DNA of 64,000 nucleotides from Allobosea sp. Root381. GTDB taxonomy: Bacteria; Pseudomonadota; Alphaproteobacteria; Rhizobiales; Beijerinckiaceae. Under the pieces are notes generated by a model, which saw only the letters and a list, made by a program, of their open reading frames with translations, did no database searches and was not told the DNA's origin. The stretch covers positions 17,631 through 81,630 of the forward strand of contig NZ_LMJT01000023.1 in assembly GCF_001429395.1 (NCBI RefSeq), written 5' to 3'. Position numbers and translations under genes: made by a program. Positions 34,759 to 44,400 of this stretch are shown here, piece by piece. Positions within the stretch are counted from its first letter, which is position 1. Each line of letters opens with the position of its first letter.

Positions 34759-35018
34759 TCGGCGGTGCCTGACGAAGGCGCGTCACCTTGGCGGCCTTTC
34801 CGACCAACCCGATGTAAGCGGTTGGCTCTCAATCACTTCACGGCCGGGCTGCACGTCTCCGGCGCAGGTTTCTTACGGTCTGCGGACAGACGCCCACCCT
34901 TGGCCCCGGAAGTCTGCAGCACCATCGCGCAAACCCCATAGGCCTCCAGTTCGGCCAGGTTCGGCTCTGCGCCCAACATGCCCCTAACGTCCCGCGCTCC
35001 GCCTGCAGTGCTCGTGCG

Positions 35019-36152
35019 CTAGCGTGGGACATCGGATTGAGGGAGCGCGGGCTTGGTGCCGAATATCAGCCCTTGAGGGTTGCGTTCCACCTGCCGCAAT
35101 GAGCGTCCGACGCCGTTGAGAATGCGCTGGCCGTCAGTCGTGAAGGTTTGGATGCTGCGCAGGCCATTTCGCGTGAAGCGGCTGATTTCCGCGGTTATGC
35201 CTTGCGTGCTCTTATCGAGATTGTCTGCCAGTACGCGGATGGATTTTGCAACATCGGCAACATCGTCGAAGGCACTGCGGCCGTCTTGGCCGGCAGCTGT
35301 GTTGAGAAAGGCTTGCGCGCCCTTCAGTACGTCCTCCACCTGTTCGGCCGCCCTGTTGAGCTTCTCGCTCATTGAGGCGACGTCCTTCACTGCGTTCCGA
35401 ACGTCCCCGCTTTTAGCGCCCAACGTCGCAGTGAATTTCTCGGTGCTGTCCACGATGCCGATGACATATTGTTCGTCGACCGAGCGGATAGTCTCGGTAA
35501 GCTGCTGGCTGAAAACACCCAGTTTGGCGGTCAGGGGGGCGATAAATTCGGCGCCTGTGCCGATGCTTTGCATCAGCTTGTCGACGCTGCTGGAATAGTC
35601 GCTCAGCGAGCCCGAAAACCGTTCCAGGTTTTTGACCGTTTCGTCGATCGAGCCTGCATTCTGCTTGAGCGCCGTTTCGATGCCGCCAAGCGCGTCATCA
35701 GCATTCTTCGTGAAGGTGCGAACGGTTTCGAAGATGTCTTGAGACGCTTCGGCAATAATTGTCGGCAAGGATGAGCCGGCCTGTGGGGTCAAGGCAGCTG
35801 CTTGATTGTCGCCGCCGCGGAGTTGAACGACAACAACTCCGGCCAATCCCTGTCCTTCAAGGCGGGCGGTTGTATCGGTGCGTAACGGCGTCGAGCGGTC
35901 GACCTTGATGACTGCAAGGATCTGGCGGGGATTGGCAGGGTTCATTTCGATCTGCGTCACCTCGCCGACGCGCAAACCATTGAAGAGCACGCTGGCGCCG
36001 CGGCCGAGACCTGACACCTTGTCGTTGAAAATGAGCCGGACATTGACCGTGCTGCTGCCGCCACTGCTGAACCAGTAAGCGAACCCGAGCAGCGCCGCGA
36101 GAGCTGCCAGCGTGAATAACCCAATCAGTGCATGCTTAGCTCTCGATTCCAT
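35019..36152 (-). CDS. MlaD/MCE-domain protein
   Basis: 377 residues. An N-terminal membrane anchor (HALIGLFTLAALAALLGFAYWF) is followed by one MCE domain (about 38-115: VRLIFNDKVSGLGRGASVLFNGLRVGEVTQIEMNP ... LEGQGLAGVVVVQLRGG). A long helical, Ser/Asp-rich C-terminal part follows, probably coiled coil. MCE proteins form hexameric rings that move lipids between membranes. The partner permease and ATPase (MlaE, MlaF) are not adjacent, so it is an orphan. Confidence 0.88.
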   Translation of the reverse strand: MESRAKHALIGLFTLAALAALLGFAYWFSSGGSSTVNVRLIFNDKVSGLGRGASVLFNGLRVGEVTQIEMNPANPRQILAVIKVDRSTPLRTDTTARLEGQGLAGVVVVQLRGGDNQAAALTPQAGSSLPTIIAEASQDIFETVRTFTKNADDALGGIETALKQNAGSIDETVKNLERFSGSLSDYSSSVDKLMQSIGTGAEFIAPLTAKLGVFSQQLTETIRSVDEQYVIGIVDSTEKFTATLGAKSGDVRNAVKDVASMSEKLNRAAEQVEDVLKGAQAFLNTAAGQDGRSAFDDVADVAKSIRVLADNLDKSTQGITAEISRFTRNGLRSIQTFTTDGQRILNGVGRSLRQVERNPQGLIFGTKPALPQSDVPR

Positions 36153-36344
36153 TCCTGATATCTAGCACAAGAAGAGCTGATCGGCCCCGGCTGTCGTCCT
36201 CCCGTTGCGCGAGAGCCGGACGGTGGGAGGGATGACCACCCGGTCCGTTCCTCCCAGTGTTCCCTTCAGGTAGTCGTCGAGCCGGTCCATGTGTTCGCGC
36301 TAAACGAAACCACTGCAGTTGACAGCTCGGCCTAAGGCAAGGAT

Positions 36345-36385
36345 GTCCGCTGTCCGGCAACGCGCGACCGTCCGGAAGTGGCGCT
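36345..36385 (+). repeat. 41-bp dispersed intergenic repeat, copy 5
   Basis: Opens GTCCGCTGTCCGGC and closes CCGGAAGTGGCGCT, 41 bp. It is the closest relative of the copy at 16470. Confidence 0.55.
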
Positions 36386-36389
36386 GATC

Positions 36390-36414
36390 GGAACCATTGC
36401 GCGATCGCCATGTT
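36390..36414 (+). promoter_or_regulatory. Sigma-EcfG-type promoter
   Basis: GGAAC-N17-GTT, 129 bp upstream of the MFS start codon. It directly abuts the 41-bp repeat, so the repeat may have been inserted next to it or the match may be coincidental. Confidence 0.45.
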
Positions 36415-36543
36415 GAGGCGGGGCTAGCGATTGAGCTCTTGGCCGACCCGGCGCGAAGATCAATCCCGCCAGACCTTTCGGTGGCATGGGGCATCCCCTT
36501 GGCTGTCGCGTGCAGCCTCCGTTCTGATCGAGAAGAGCGCTCA

Positions 36544-37845
36544 ATGCGATCGGGAAGCCAAAGAGCCATTGCAGCAAAATCAGGACAACGCTCACCAAGC
36601 CGACGGGCGCTTCTTGGGCTCGATGCTCTGAATTTCTTCCTGGCGGATGTGCGCGACGGCCTTGGACCCTATCTTGCGATCTACCTCATTGCCGTGCGCG
36701 GCCCCGAGCAGGGGTGGAACGAGGCGACGATCGGACTGGTCATGACCATCGCCGGCATCGCAGGGCTCCTCGCGCAGACCCCGGCTGGGGCGCTCATCGA
36801 CCGAGGCCGTCACAAGCCCGCCATCTTGATCGCGGCCGCGCTTGCCGTGACAGCCTCCTGCGTGGTGCTGCCTTTCATCAGCGATTTCTATCTCGTGGTC
36901 GGTACGCAGTCGGCTGCCGCGATCGCCGGAGCTATTTTTCCCCCGGTACTGGCCGCGATCACGCTCGGTCTTGTCGGACCGAAGATGTTCGCGAAGCGCA
37001 TCGGCCGCAACGAAGCGTTCAACCACCTCGGCAACGCCGCCTCGGCCGCCATTGCAGGTGCCACGGCCTACTTCTTCGGACCGGTCGTCGTGTTCTGGCT
37101 CATGGCGGTGCTCGCCGTATTCAGCATCGGCGCCATGCTGATGGTGCCGGGGAAAGAGATCGACGACGACCTCGCCCGTGGGCTCGACGATGCGGCCGAT
37201 CATGACAAGCCTTCCGGATTGAAGGCGCTGATGCAGAACCGCCATCTGATGCTGTTCGCGTGCTTGTGCGCCATATTCCATCTCGCCAATGCGGCGATGC
37301 TCACCTCGGTAGGCCAACTGCTGACCCGAGTCGTCGGAAAGGAGCAGGCAACCTCGCTGGTCGCGGTGTGCATCGTCGCCGCACAATGCGTGATGGTGCC
37401 GATGGCACTGTTGGTTGGCGCGAAAGTCGATGCCTGGGGCCGCAGGCCGCTCTTTCTGATCGCCTTCGGCGTCCTGGCCGGGCGCGGCGCGCTGTATGTG
37501 CTTTCAGACAATCCGTTCTGGCTGGTCGCAGTGCAGATGCTCGACGGCGTCGGTGCTGGCATTTTCGGGGCGCTGTTTCCGATTGTGGTCGCCGATCTGA
37601 CCCGAGGCACCGGGCGCTTCAACGTCACCCAGGGTGCGGTCGCGACATGCCAAGGCCTGGGCGCCTCGATCTCGGCCTCGCTCGCTGGCATCATCATCGT
37701 CCAAGCCAGCTATTCGGCCGCCTTCCTGACGCTGGCCGCGATCGCCGCCGCCGGCTTTGTCATCTACCTCGTTGCGATGCCAGAGACGCGAGATTATCGG
37801 CCGTCGATGAATGACCGCGCCGCTTTGGCGACGACGAGCGAATAG
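36544..37845 (+). CDS. MFS transporter
   Basis: 433 residues from the ATG at 36544 ([14 protein letters not shown]); AGAAGAG stands upstream, and an in-frame start at 36397 would place the start within the EcfG element. Twelve hydrophobic segments are visible. The TM2-3 loop reads [12 protein letters not shown] (family GxxxDrxGrr), repeated in the second half as [11 protein letters not shown]. This resembles drug/metabolite MFS proteins of proteobacteria. The substrate is unknown. The 3' end runs 14 bp from an fbp remnant. Confidence 0.87.
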   Translation: MRSGSQRAIAAKSGQRSPSRRALLGLDALNFFLADVRDGLGPYLAIYLIAVRGPEQGWNEATIGLVMTIAGIAGLLAQTPAGALIDRGRHKPAILIAAALAVTASCVVLPFISDFYLVVGTQSAAAIAGAIFPPVLAAITLGLVGPKMFAKRIGRNEAFNHLGNAASAAIAGATAYFFGPVVVFWLMAVLAVFSIGAMLMVPGKEIDDDLARGLDDAADHDKPSGLKALMQNRHLMLFACLCAIFHLANAAMLTSVGQLLTRVVGKEQATSLVAVCIVAAQCVMVPMALLVGAKVDAWGRRPLFLIAFGVLAGRGALYVLSDNPFWLVAVQMLDGVGAGIFGALFPIVVADLTRGTGRFNVTQGAVATCQGLGASISASLAGIIIVQASYSAAFLTLAAIAAAGFVIYLVAMPETRDYRPSMNDRAALATTSE

Positions 37846-37858
37846 GCAGCGCTCATGG

Positions 37859-38050
37859 CTTCGCCTGATGTACGAGGGCAACCCGCTCGCCATGATCGTC
37901 GAGCAAGCCGGTGGCATCGCGACTGACGGTCGTCAGCCTATCTTGGATGTCGAGCCGAGCGCTCTCCACCAGCACGTGGCGGTGATGATGGGCGACGCCG
38001 AGGAGATGGGACAGCTCGCGAGCTATATTCCCTCAGGCCACCCGGAATAG
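37859..38050 (+). pseudogene. C-terminal fragment of class I fructose-1,6-bisphosphatase (fbp)
   Basis: 63 codons ending in TAG read [19 protein letters not shown], then [20 protein letters not shown]. This is the highly conserved C-terminal part of class I FBPase (KLRLMYEANPxAFLVEQAGG ... LHQRVP). The preceding 270 residues are absent; MFS coding sequence takes their place. It marks the edge of a rearrangement that left only the tail of a Calvin-cycle or gluconeogenic fbp gene. Confidence 0.8.
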
Positions 38051-38052
38051 CC

Positions 38053-38089
38053 GGCTGCCGGGCCCCGGCGGGCGGGGGGCCCGGCAGCC
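38053..38089. terminator. Strong bidirectional terminator-like hairpin
   Basis: A perfect 14-bp stem (GGCTGCCGGGCCCC / GGGGCCCGGCAGCC) with a 9-base loop. It lies between the fbp remnant (plus) and the LysR gene (minus), both of which end here. It probably is the original fbp terminator. Confidence 0.75.
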
Positions 38090-38107
38090 TGTCTACTGGG
38101 GCCGTTG

Positions 38108-39085
38108 TCATGCGGCATTGGCTTCGGCCGCTCCCGGCACCGGCGTCATCGCGCACGCCCCTTCGGGCGTGGCGCGCGTCAAGTCGAGGCCGCCCTTGGC
38201 GAACAGCTCAGCCAGCCAGTCGACGAAGACGCGCACCTTGTTGGAGAGATGCCGGTTCGGCGGATAGACGATGTGGAGCGGCTTTGGACCCGCGCACCAG
38301 TCCAGAAGGATCGGCACGAGCCTGCCATCGGCGATCGCCTGCCGGGCCATGAAGGTCGGTAGCTGCAGGATGCCGTGGCCCGCCAGCCCGGCTGCCAGAT
38401 AGCCCATGCCGTCGCTCAGCGAGATGATGTAACTGCCGGCGATCTCGATCGTCTCGGTATGGTTCTGGTAGATCATCGGCAGCACCCGCCCTCCCAGCGC
38501 CGGCCGGTAGGCGACGATCCGGTGGCCGTCCTCGATCTCACGCGGATGGCGGGGCGTGCCGTGGCGTGCGAGATAGTCCGGCGCGGCACAGGTGATGATC
38601 TGCATCTCGCCGATGCGCCGCGCGATCAGGCTCTGGTCGGCGATTTCGCCGGCCCGAACCGCACAGTCCAGGTTCTCCGCGACGAGATCGGCCGGCCGGT
38701 CGCTGAGCCCGAGATCGAGCTGGATGTCGGGATAGCGCTCGTGGAACTCGTGCAGGGCCGGAATGATCACGGTGATCGCCAGGGAGGAGCTGCAGTCGAC
38801 CCGCAGGCGGCCGCTCGGGCGCGCCTGCGCCGAGGTCAGGCTGCCGTCGAGCTCATCGAGGTCGGAGAGCAGGCGCAGCGCGCGTTCATAATAGGCGGCG
38901 CCGTCCAGTGTCACCGTGACGCGGCGCGTCGTGCGGTTCAGGAGCCGGGCACGCAGATGCGCCTCGAGCTGCTGGATCAGCTTGGTCACCGTCGGCTTCG
39001 GCATGTCCAGCAGATCGGCGGCACGGCTAAAGGTCCCCGTCTCGACGACTCTGACGAAGGCGCGCATCGCGGAAAGCTGGTCCAT
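38108..39085 (-). CDS. LysR-family regulator of the RND efflux operon
   Basis: 325 residues. The N-terminal winged helix (MDQLSAMRAFVRVVETGTFSRAADLLDMPKPTVTKLIQQLEAHLRARLLNRTTRRVTVT) is of the CrgA/DmlR-like subgroup. The effector domain covers 90-300, and the C-terminal tail is unusually long (about 20 residues). It is divergent from the hydrolase-RND operon with a 110-bp gap that contains the palindrome ATTCCGGAAT (39140-39149), a possible binding site. Confidence 0.92.
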   Translation of the reverse strand: MDQLSAMRAFVRVVETGTFSRAADLLDMPKPTVTKLIQQLEAHLRARLLNRTTRRVTVTLDGAAYYERALRLLSDLDELDGSLTSAQARPSGRLRVDCSSSLAITVIIPALHEFHERYPDIQLDLGLSDRPADLVAENLDCAVRAGEIADQSLIARRIGEMQIITCAAPDYLARHGTPRHPREIEDGHRIVAYRPALGGRVLPMIYQNHTETIEIAGSYIISLSDGMGYLAAGLAGHGILQLPTFMARQAIADGRLVPILLDWCAGPKPLHIVYPPNRHLSNKVRVFVDWLAELFAKGGLDLTRATPEGACAMTPVPGAAEANAA

Positions 39086-39195
39086 CTCGCCTCGTGATTG
39101 TTTCTGTTTGTGAATAATGAATGAGCGGATAACCTATTTATTCCGGAATTGCCATTGCCTATCTCCATGTCGCAACGCAACATCGAGGGGTAGCC

Positions 39196-40032
39196 ATGCC
39201 CGCCATCGCCCTGCAGAAACTCCGGCCGGTTCTCTCCGTCTTCTGGCGGGACGAGAGCCTGACGCTGCGCGGAGAGAGCTTTGCGGGCCGCCTCTACGTT
39301 CCCGCCGAAGTGCCGGACAGCGCCGGGCTGGTGCTGCATCTGCATGGCGGGCACTTCAACAGCGGATCCACGGCGGAAGGGCAGGCCGTTGCCACGGCGC
39401 TGACAGAAGCGGGCGCTGTGGTGTTCTCGCTTGCCTATCCGCTCGCGCCGGAACAAGGGTTCCCGCAGTCGCTCGACAACATCTATGACGCGCTCGAGGC
39501 GCTTTACAGGGGGCGCTCGCGCTGGACCGCCCGCAAGGCGCCGCTCTACGTCGCGGGCGAAGAGGCCGGAGGCAATCTCGCTGCGGCTCTGGCGATGATG
39601 GCGCGCGATCGCGGCGGGCCGCTGCTGGCCGGCCAGATACTGCTCTCGCCGATGCTCGACGCCTGCCTCGGCACCGCCTCGCTGCGCGAGGCACAGGCCG
39701 GGCCGGTCGGCTGCCGCTGGGCCGATGGCTGGGCGGACTATCTCGGCAGCCCTGAGCGCGCCGCCCATCCCTACGCGGTTCCGCTCCAGGCCGCACGGCT
39801 CGCCGGCCTGCCGCCGGCCTTGCTGATCAGCGGGCAGGACGACCCGATGCGCGACGAGGCGGCGCAATATGCGTCCCGCCTCGGCAAGGCCGGGGTCGCC
39901 GTCCGCCATGTCGAACTCGCCGCTCCAACCCGCTGGCCGCAGGCCTATTCGGAAGCGGCGAGGGAAGGCTCCTGCCTCTGCGACACGCGCGGCGCAATTG
40001 CCGCCTTCTACGCGCAGACCGCGCCGCCCTAG
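39196..40032 (+). CDS. Alpha/beta-hydrolase-fold protein lacking catalytic Ser and His
   Basis: 278 residues related to hormone-sensitive-lipase/acetylesterase proteins. The oxyanion motif HGGH is at 50-53, and the late Asp block SGQDDPMRDEA is at 212-222. The nucleophile elbow, normally GDSAGG, reads GEEAGG (121-126): the serine is replaced by Glu123. The catalytic His region, normally HGF, reads APTRWPQAY. It therefore looks like a pseudoenzyme, perhaps a ligand-binding or regulatory protein. It leads the RND operon, 53 bp before the adaptor gene, under a divergent LysR regulator. Confidence 0.82.
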   Translation: MPAIALQKLRPVLSVFWRDESLTLRGESFAGRLYVPAEVPDSAGLVLHLHGGHFNSGSTAEGQAVATALTEAGAVVFSLAYPLAPEQGFPQSLDNIYDALEALYRGRSRWTARKAPLYVAGEEAGGNLAAALAMMARDRGGPLLAGQILLSPMLDACLGTASLREAQAGPVGCRWADGWADYLGSPERAAHPYAVPLQAARLAGLPPALLISGQDDPMRDEAAQYASRLGKAGVAVRHVELAAPTRWPQAYSEAAREGSCLCDTRGAIAAFYAQTAPP

Positions 40033-40085
40033 CGCCACCGGTCTTTCCCGACATTTCATTTCGAACTTTCAGAAGGATTTCACCC

Positions 40086-41285
40086 ATGATTCAGGGAACG
40101 ACCCGTCATGGCCTGCTGGCCGGGCTCGCAGCCTCGGTCGCGCTCGGCGCCCTCGTCACCATCGGCCTGTCCGGAACCAGCGCGCAGGGCGACACCGCGC
40201 CGGCCGCGCCGGCTGCCATCCCCGTCTCCGTCGCCACGGTCGAGTCGCGCGAGATCGTGCCCTGGGCCGAGTTCTCCGGCCGGCTCGAGGCGATCGAGCG
40301 CGTCGAGCTGCGCTCGCGCGTCGCCGGCGTCGTCGAGGCCGTGCATTTCCGCGAGGGCAATCTGGTCAAGCAGGGCGACCTGCTCGTCAGCATCGACCAG
40401 GCGACCTATCTCGCCGAGCTGGAGCGGGTCGAGGCGCAGGTGCTGGCTGCCGAGGCGCGCGTCGCTCTGGCCACCACCGAGCATGAGCGCGGCCAGCAGC
40501 TCATCGCCAGCCGCAACCTGTCGCAGCGCGACCTCGACACCCGCATTAACGGCCTGCGGGAGGCGCAGGCCAATCTGCGTTCGGCGGAGGCTGCGCGCCG
40601 CACGGCGCAACTCAACCTCGACTACACCCAGATCCGCGCGCCTATCGCCGGGCGCATCGGCCGGCTCGACGTCACCACAGGCAACCTGATCGCCGCCGGC
40701 GGGCAGGTGCTGACGACGCTGCTCTCGATCGACCCGATCTACGCCGCCTTCAATGCCGACGAGAAGAGCGTGATCGACGCTCTGGCCTCGCTGCCGGAGG
40801 GGCCGCGCGCGCTCGAGCAGATTCCGGTCAGGCTGACGACCGCGGCCGGCGGTTCCGCCAGCGTCGAGGGCCGGCTGCATTTCGTCGATAACGGCATCGA
40901 CGGCGCCAGCGGCACGGTGCGCGTGCGTGCCCTGCTCGACAATCCCGGCGGCAGGCTGATGCCCGGCCAGTTCGTGCGCGTCCAGCTTGGACAGGCGAGG
41001 GCGGAGGCGCAGCTCGTCATCAACGAGCGCGCCGTCGGCACCGACCAGAACAAGAAGTTCGTCTTCGTCGTAGGCGAGGACGGCAAGGCCGTCTGGCGCG
41101 AGGTTACGCTCGGCGCGGCGCACCAGGGACTGCGCGTTGTCACCGGCGGCCTGAAGGCGGGCGAGCGCATCGTCGTCAATGGCCTGCAGCGCATCCGCCC
41201 GGGTGCGACGGTCGCGCCCGAGACCGTGCCGATGGCGCAGAAGAGCGAGATCAGGGCGAAGCCCACCGAACTCGCCCAGCGCTGA
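40086..41285 (+). CDS. RND efflux periplasmic adaptor (membrane fusion protein)
   Basis: 399 residues; GAAGGA lies upstream of the ATG. The N-terminal hydrophobic stretch (LLAGLAASVALGALVTIGLSG) may be a signal peptide or anchor. The protein follows the HlyD/MexE order: VELRSRVAGVVEAVHFREGNLVKQGDLLVSID (lipoyl half), helical hairpin (100-160), second lipoyl half (DYTQIRAPIAGRIGRLDVTTGNL), beta-barrel (RLMPGQFVRVQL) and membrane-proximal domain. It connects the RND pump to an outer-membrane channel. No oprN/tolC gene is present here. Confidence 0.93.
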   Translation: MIQGTTRHGLLAGLAASVALGALVTIGLSGTSAQGDTAPAAPAAIPVSVATVESREIVPWAEFSGRLEAIERVELRSRVAGVVEAVHFREGNLVKQGDLLVSIDQATYLAELERVEAQVLAAEARVALATTEHERGQQLIASRNLSQRDLDTRINGLREAQANLRSAEAARRTAQLNLDYTQIRAPIAGRIGRLDVTTGNLIAAGGQVLTTLLSIDPIYAAFNADEKSVIDALASLPEGPRALEQIPVRLTTAAGGSASVEGRLHFVDNGIDGASGTVRVRALLDNPGGRLMPGQFVRVQLGQARAEAQLVINERAVGTDQNKKFVFVVGEDGKAVWREVTLGAAHQGLRVVTGGLKAGERIVVNGLQRIRPGATVAPETVPMAQKSEIRAKPTELAQR

Positions 41286-41294
41286 CGCGCTCCC

Positions 41295-41369
41295 GTCATT
41301 CTCGGGCGAAGCGAAGCGCAGGCCCGAGAAACTCGTCGAAGAGATGCTCGGGTCAGGCCCGAGCATGAC
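41295..41369. repeat. Composite palindromic intergenic repeat
   Basis: Outer GTCAT/ATGAC enclose two hairpins (TTCTCGGGC/GCCCGAGAA and GCTCGGG/CCCGAGC). This is the style of the abundant CCCGAG-type palindromes of Hyphomicrobiales genomes. It lies between the adaptor and pump genes and may act as an mRNA stability element. Confidence 0.6.
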
Positions 41370-41416
41370 GCTTTCCTCACAAAACAACCAAACGCCGCTC
41401 CAAAGGGGGGCGACCC

Positions 41417-44400
41417 ATGAACCTCTCGAAATTCTTCATCGACCGGCCGATCTTCGCGGCGGTCCTCTCCGTTCTCATCTTCCTCGCGGGGCTGCTGTCG
41501 ATCAGGGCCCTGCCGATCTCCGAGTATCCGGAGGTCGTGCCGCCGACGATCGTCGTGCGTGCGCAATATCCCGGCGCCTCGCCGCGCGTCATCGCCGAGA
41601 CGGTGGCGACGCCGATCGAGGAGCAGATCAACGGCGTCGAAGGCATGCTCTACATGTCGAGCCAGGCGACGACGGACGGCGTGATGACGCTGAACGTCAC
41701 CTTCCGGCTCGGCACCAGCCCGGACCAGGCGCAGCAGCTGGTGCAGAACCGCGTCGCGCAGGCCGAGCCGCGTCTGCCGGAGGAGGTGCGCCGCCTCGGC
41801 GTCACCACGATCAAGAGCTCGCCGGACCTGACGATGGTGGTGCACATCACCTCGCCGAACGGCCGCTACGACATGACCTATCTGCGCAACTACGCGGTGC
41901 TGAACGTCAAGGACCGGCTGGCGCGGATCGACGGCGTCGGGCAGGTGCAGCTCTTCGGCTCGGGCGACTATTCGCTGCGTGTCTGGCTCGATCCGCAGAA
42001 GGTCGCCGAGCACGGGCTCTCGCCCGGCGATGTGGTGCGCGAGATCCGCGCCCAGAACGTGCAGGCCGCGGCCGGCGTGATCGGCGCCTCGCCCAATGCG
42101 GCGGGGCTCGATCTGCAGCTCTCGGTCAATGCACAGGGCCGCCTCCAGAGCGAGGAGGAATTCGGCGAGATCATCGTCAAGACCGGCGCCGACGGCGCCG
42201 TCGTCAGGCTGAAGGACATCTCCCGCATCGAGCTCGGCGCGGCCGAATATTCGCTGCGCTCGCTGCTGAACGGCAAGCAGGCGGTCGCCGTGCCTGTGTT
42301 CCAGGCACCGGGCTCGAACGCCATCGCGATCGCCGACCGCGTCCAGGAGACGATGCGCGAGATCAAGCAGAACATGCCCGAGGGCGTGGACTATGCGATC
42401 GTCTACGACACCACCCAGTTCGTCCGCGCCTCGATCAAGGCGGTGATCACGACGCTGCTCGAGGCCGTGGCGCTGGTGGTGCTCGTCGTCATCGTCTTCC
42501 TGCAGACCTGGCGGGCCTCGATCATCCCGCTCGTCGCCGTGCCGGTCTCGGTCGTCGGCACCTTCGCGGTGATGTACCTGCTGGGCTTCTCGATCAATGC
42601 ACTCAGCCTGTTCGGGCTGGTGCTCGCCATCGGCATCGTCGTCGACGACGCGATCGTCGTGGTCGAGAACGTCGAGCGCAATATCGAGAACGGTCTCAGC
42701 CCGCGCGACGCCACCTACAAGGCGATGCGCGAGGTCTCCGGCCCGATCATCGCGATCGCGCTGGTGCTGGTCGCGGTGTTCGTGCCGCTCGCCTTCATCT
42801 CCGGCCTCACGGGGCAGTTCTACCGTCAGTTCGCGCTCACCATCGCGATCTCGACGGTGATCTCGGCGATCAACTCGCTGACGCTGTCGCCGGCCTTGGC
42901 CGCGCTGCTGCTCAAGGGGCATCACGCCCCGAAGGACCGGCTGACGCGCGTCATGGACAAGCTGTTTGGCTGGTTCTTCCGCGGCTTCAACCGCTTCTTC
43001 AACCGGTCCTCGGAGGCCTATGGCGGCGGCGTGCGCCGGGTAATCTCGCGCAAGGCCGTGATGATGGCGCTCTATGTCGTGCTGCTGGGCTTCACCGGCG
43101 TGCTGTTCAAGGCGGTGCCGTCGGGCTTCGTGCCGGGTCAGGACAAGCAGTACCTCGTCGGCTTCGCGCAGCTGCCGGACGCCGCCACGCTCGACCGGAC
43201 GGAGGATGTCATCCGCCGCATGGACGAGATCGCGCTAAAGCATCCGGGCGTCGAGAACGCGATCTCCTTCCCGGGGCTCTCGATCAACGGCTTCACCAAC
43301 TCGTCCAATGCCGGCATCGTCTTCGTCGGGCTGAAGCCCTTCGACCAGCGCAAGGACCCGGCGCTCAGCGGCAACGCGATCGCTGCCGATCTGAACAAGC
43401 AGTTCGCCGGCATCCAGGAGGCCTTCATCGCGATGTTCCCGCCGCCGCCCGTCCAGGGGCTCGGCACGATCGGCGGCTTCAAGCTGCAGATCGAGGATCG
43501 CGCCGGCCTCGGCTACAAGGCGCTGGACGAGGCGACCAAGGCGTTCATGGCCAAGGCCAGCACGGCGCCGGAGATCGCCGGCATGTTCTCGAGCTTCCAG
43601 GTCAACGTGCCGCAGCTCTATGCCGATATCGACCGCACCAAGGCCCGCCAGCTTGGTGTGCCGGTGACGGAGGTGTTCGACACGCTGCAGACTTATCTCG
43701 GCTCGACCTATGTCAACGACTTCAATCGCTTCGGCCGCACCTACACCGTGCGCGTCCAGGCCGACGCGCCCTATCGCGCGCTGCCCGAACATATCGGCCA
43801 GCTCAGGGTGCGCTCGAACACCGGCGAGATGATCCCGCTCAGCGCGGTGCTCAACGTGCGCGCCGATGCCGGTCCGGAGCGGGCGATGCGCTATAACGGC
43901 TTCCTCTCCTCCGATATCAATGCCGGCGCGGCTCCGGGCTTCTCGTCCGGCCAGGCGCAGCAGGCGGTGGAACGGATCGCAGCCGAGACGCTGCCGCGCG
44001 GCTTCGTCTTCGAATGGACCGAGCTGACCTATCAGGAGATCCTGGCCGGCAATTCGGCGATGATCGTCTTCCCGGTGGCGATCCTGCTCGTCTTCCTGGT
44101 GCTGGCGGCCCAGTACGAGAGCCTGACCCTGCCGATCGCGATCCTGCTGATCATTCCGATGGGGCTGCTCGCGGCGCTCGCCGGCGTCTGGCTCACGGGC
44201 GGGGACAACAACGTCTTCACCCAGATCGGCCTCGTGGTCTTGGTCGGGCTATCGGCGAAGAACGCGATCCTGATCGTCGAATTCGCGCGCGAGCTCGAGT
44301 TCGAGGGGCGAACGCCGGTGGAGGCCGCGATCGAGGCCAGCCGCCTGAGGCTGAGGCCGATCCTGATGACTTCGCTCGCCTTCGTCATGGGCGTGGTGCC

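Larger units (their letters stand above)
36153..36543. other. 391-bp divergent intergenic region (MlaD / MFS)
   Basis: Contains a 41-bp repeat (36345-36385) and, 5 bp on, an EcfG-type promoter. A 42-codon frame on the minus strand (MDRLDDYLKGTLGG..., from 36288) has no ribosome site and is probably a relic. Confidence 0.5.

Noticed and set aside
36175-36300. 42-codon minus-strand frame (MDRLDDYLKGTLGG...)
   Set aside because: No ribosome site, an in-frame stop just upstream, no promoter and no recognised family; probably a relic.
40739-42925. 728-codon minus-strand frame rich in Asp/Arg/His
   Set aside because: Shadow of the RND adaptor and pump genes.
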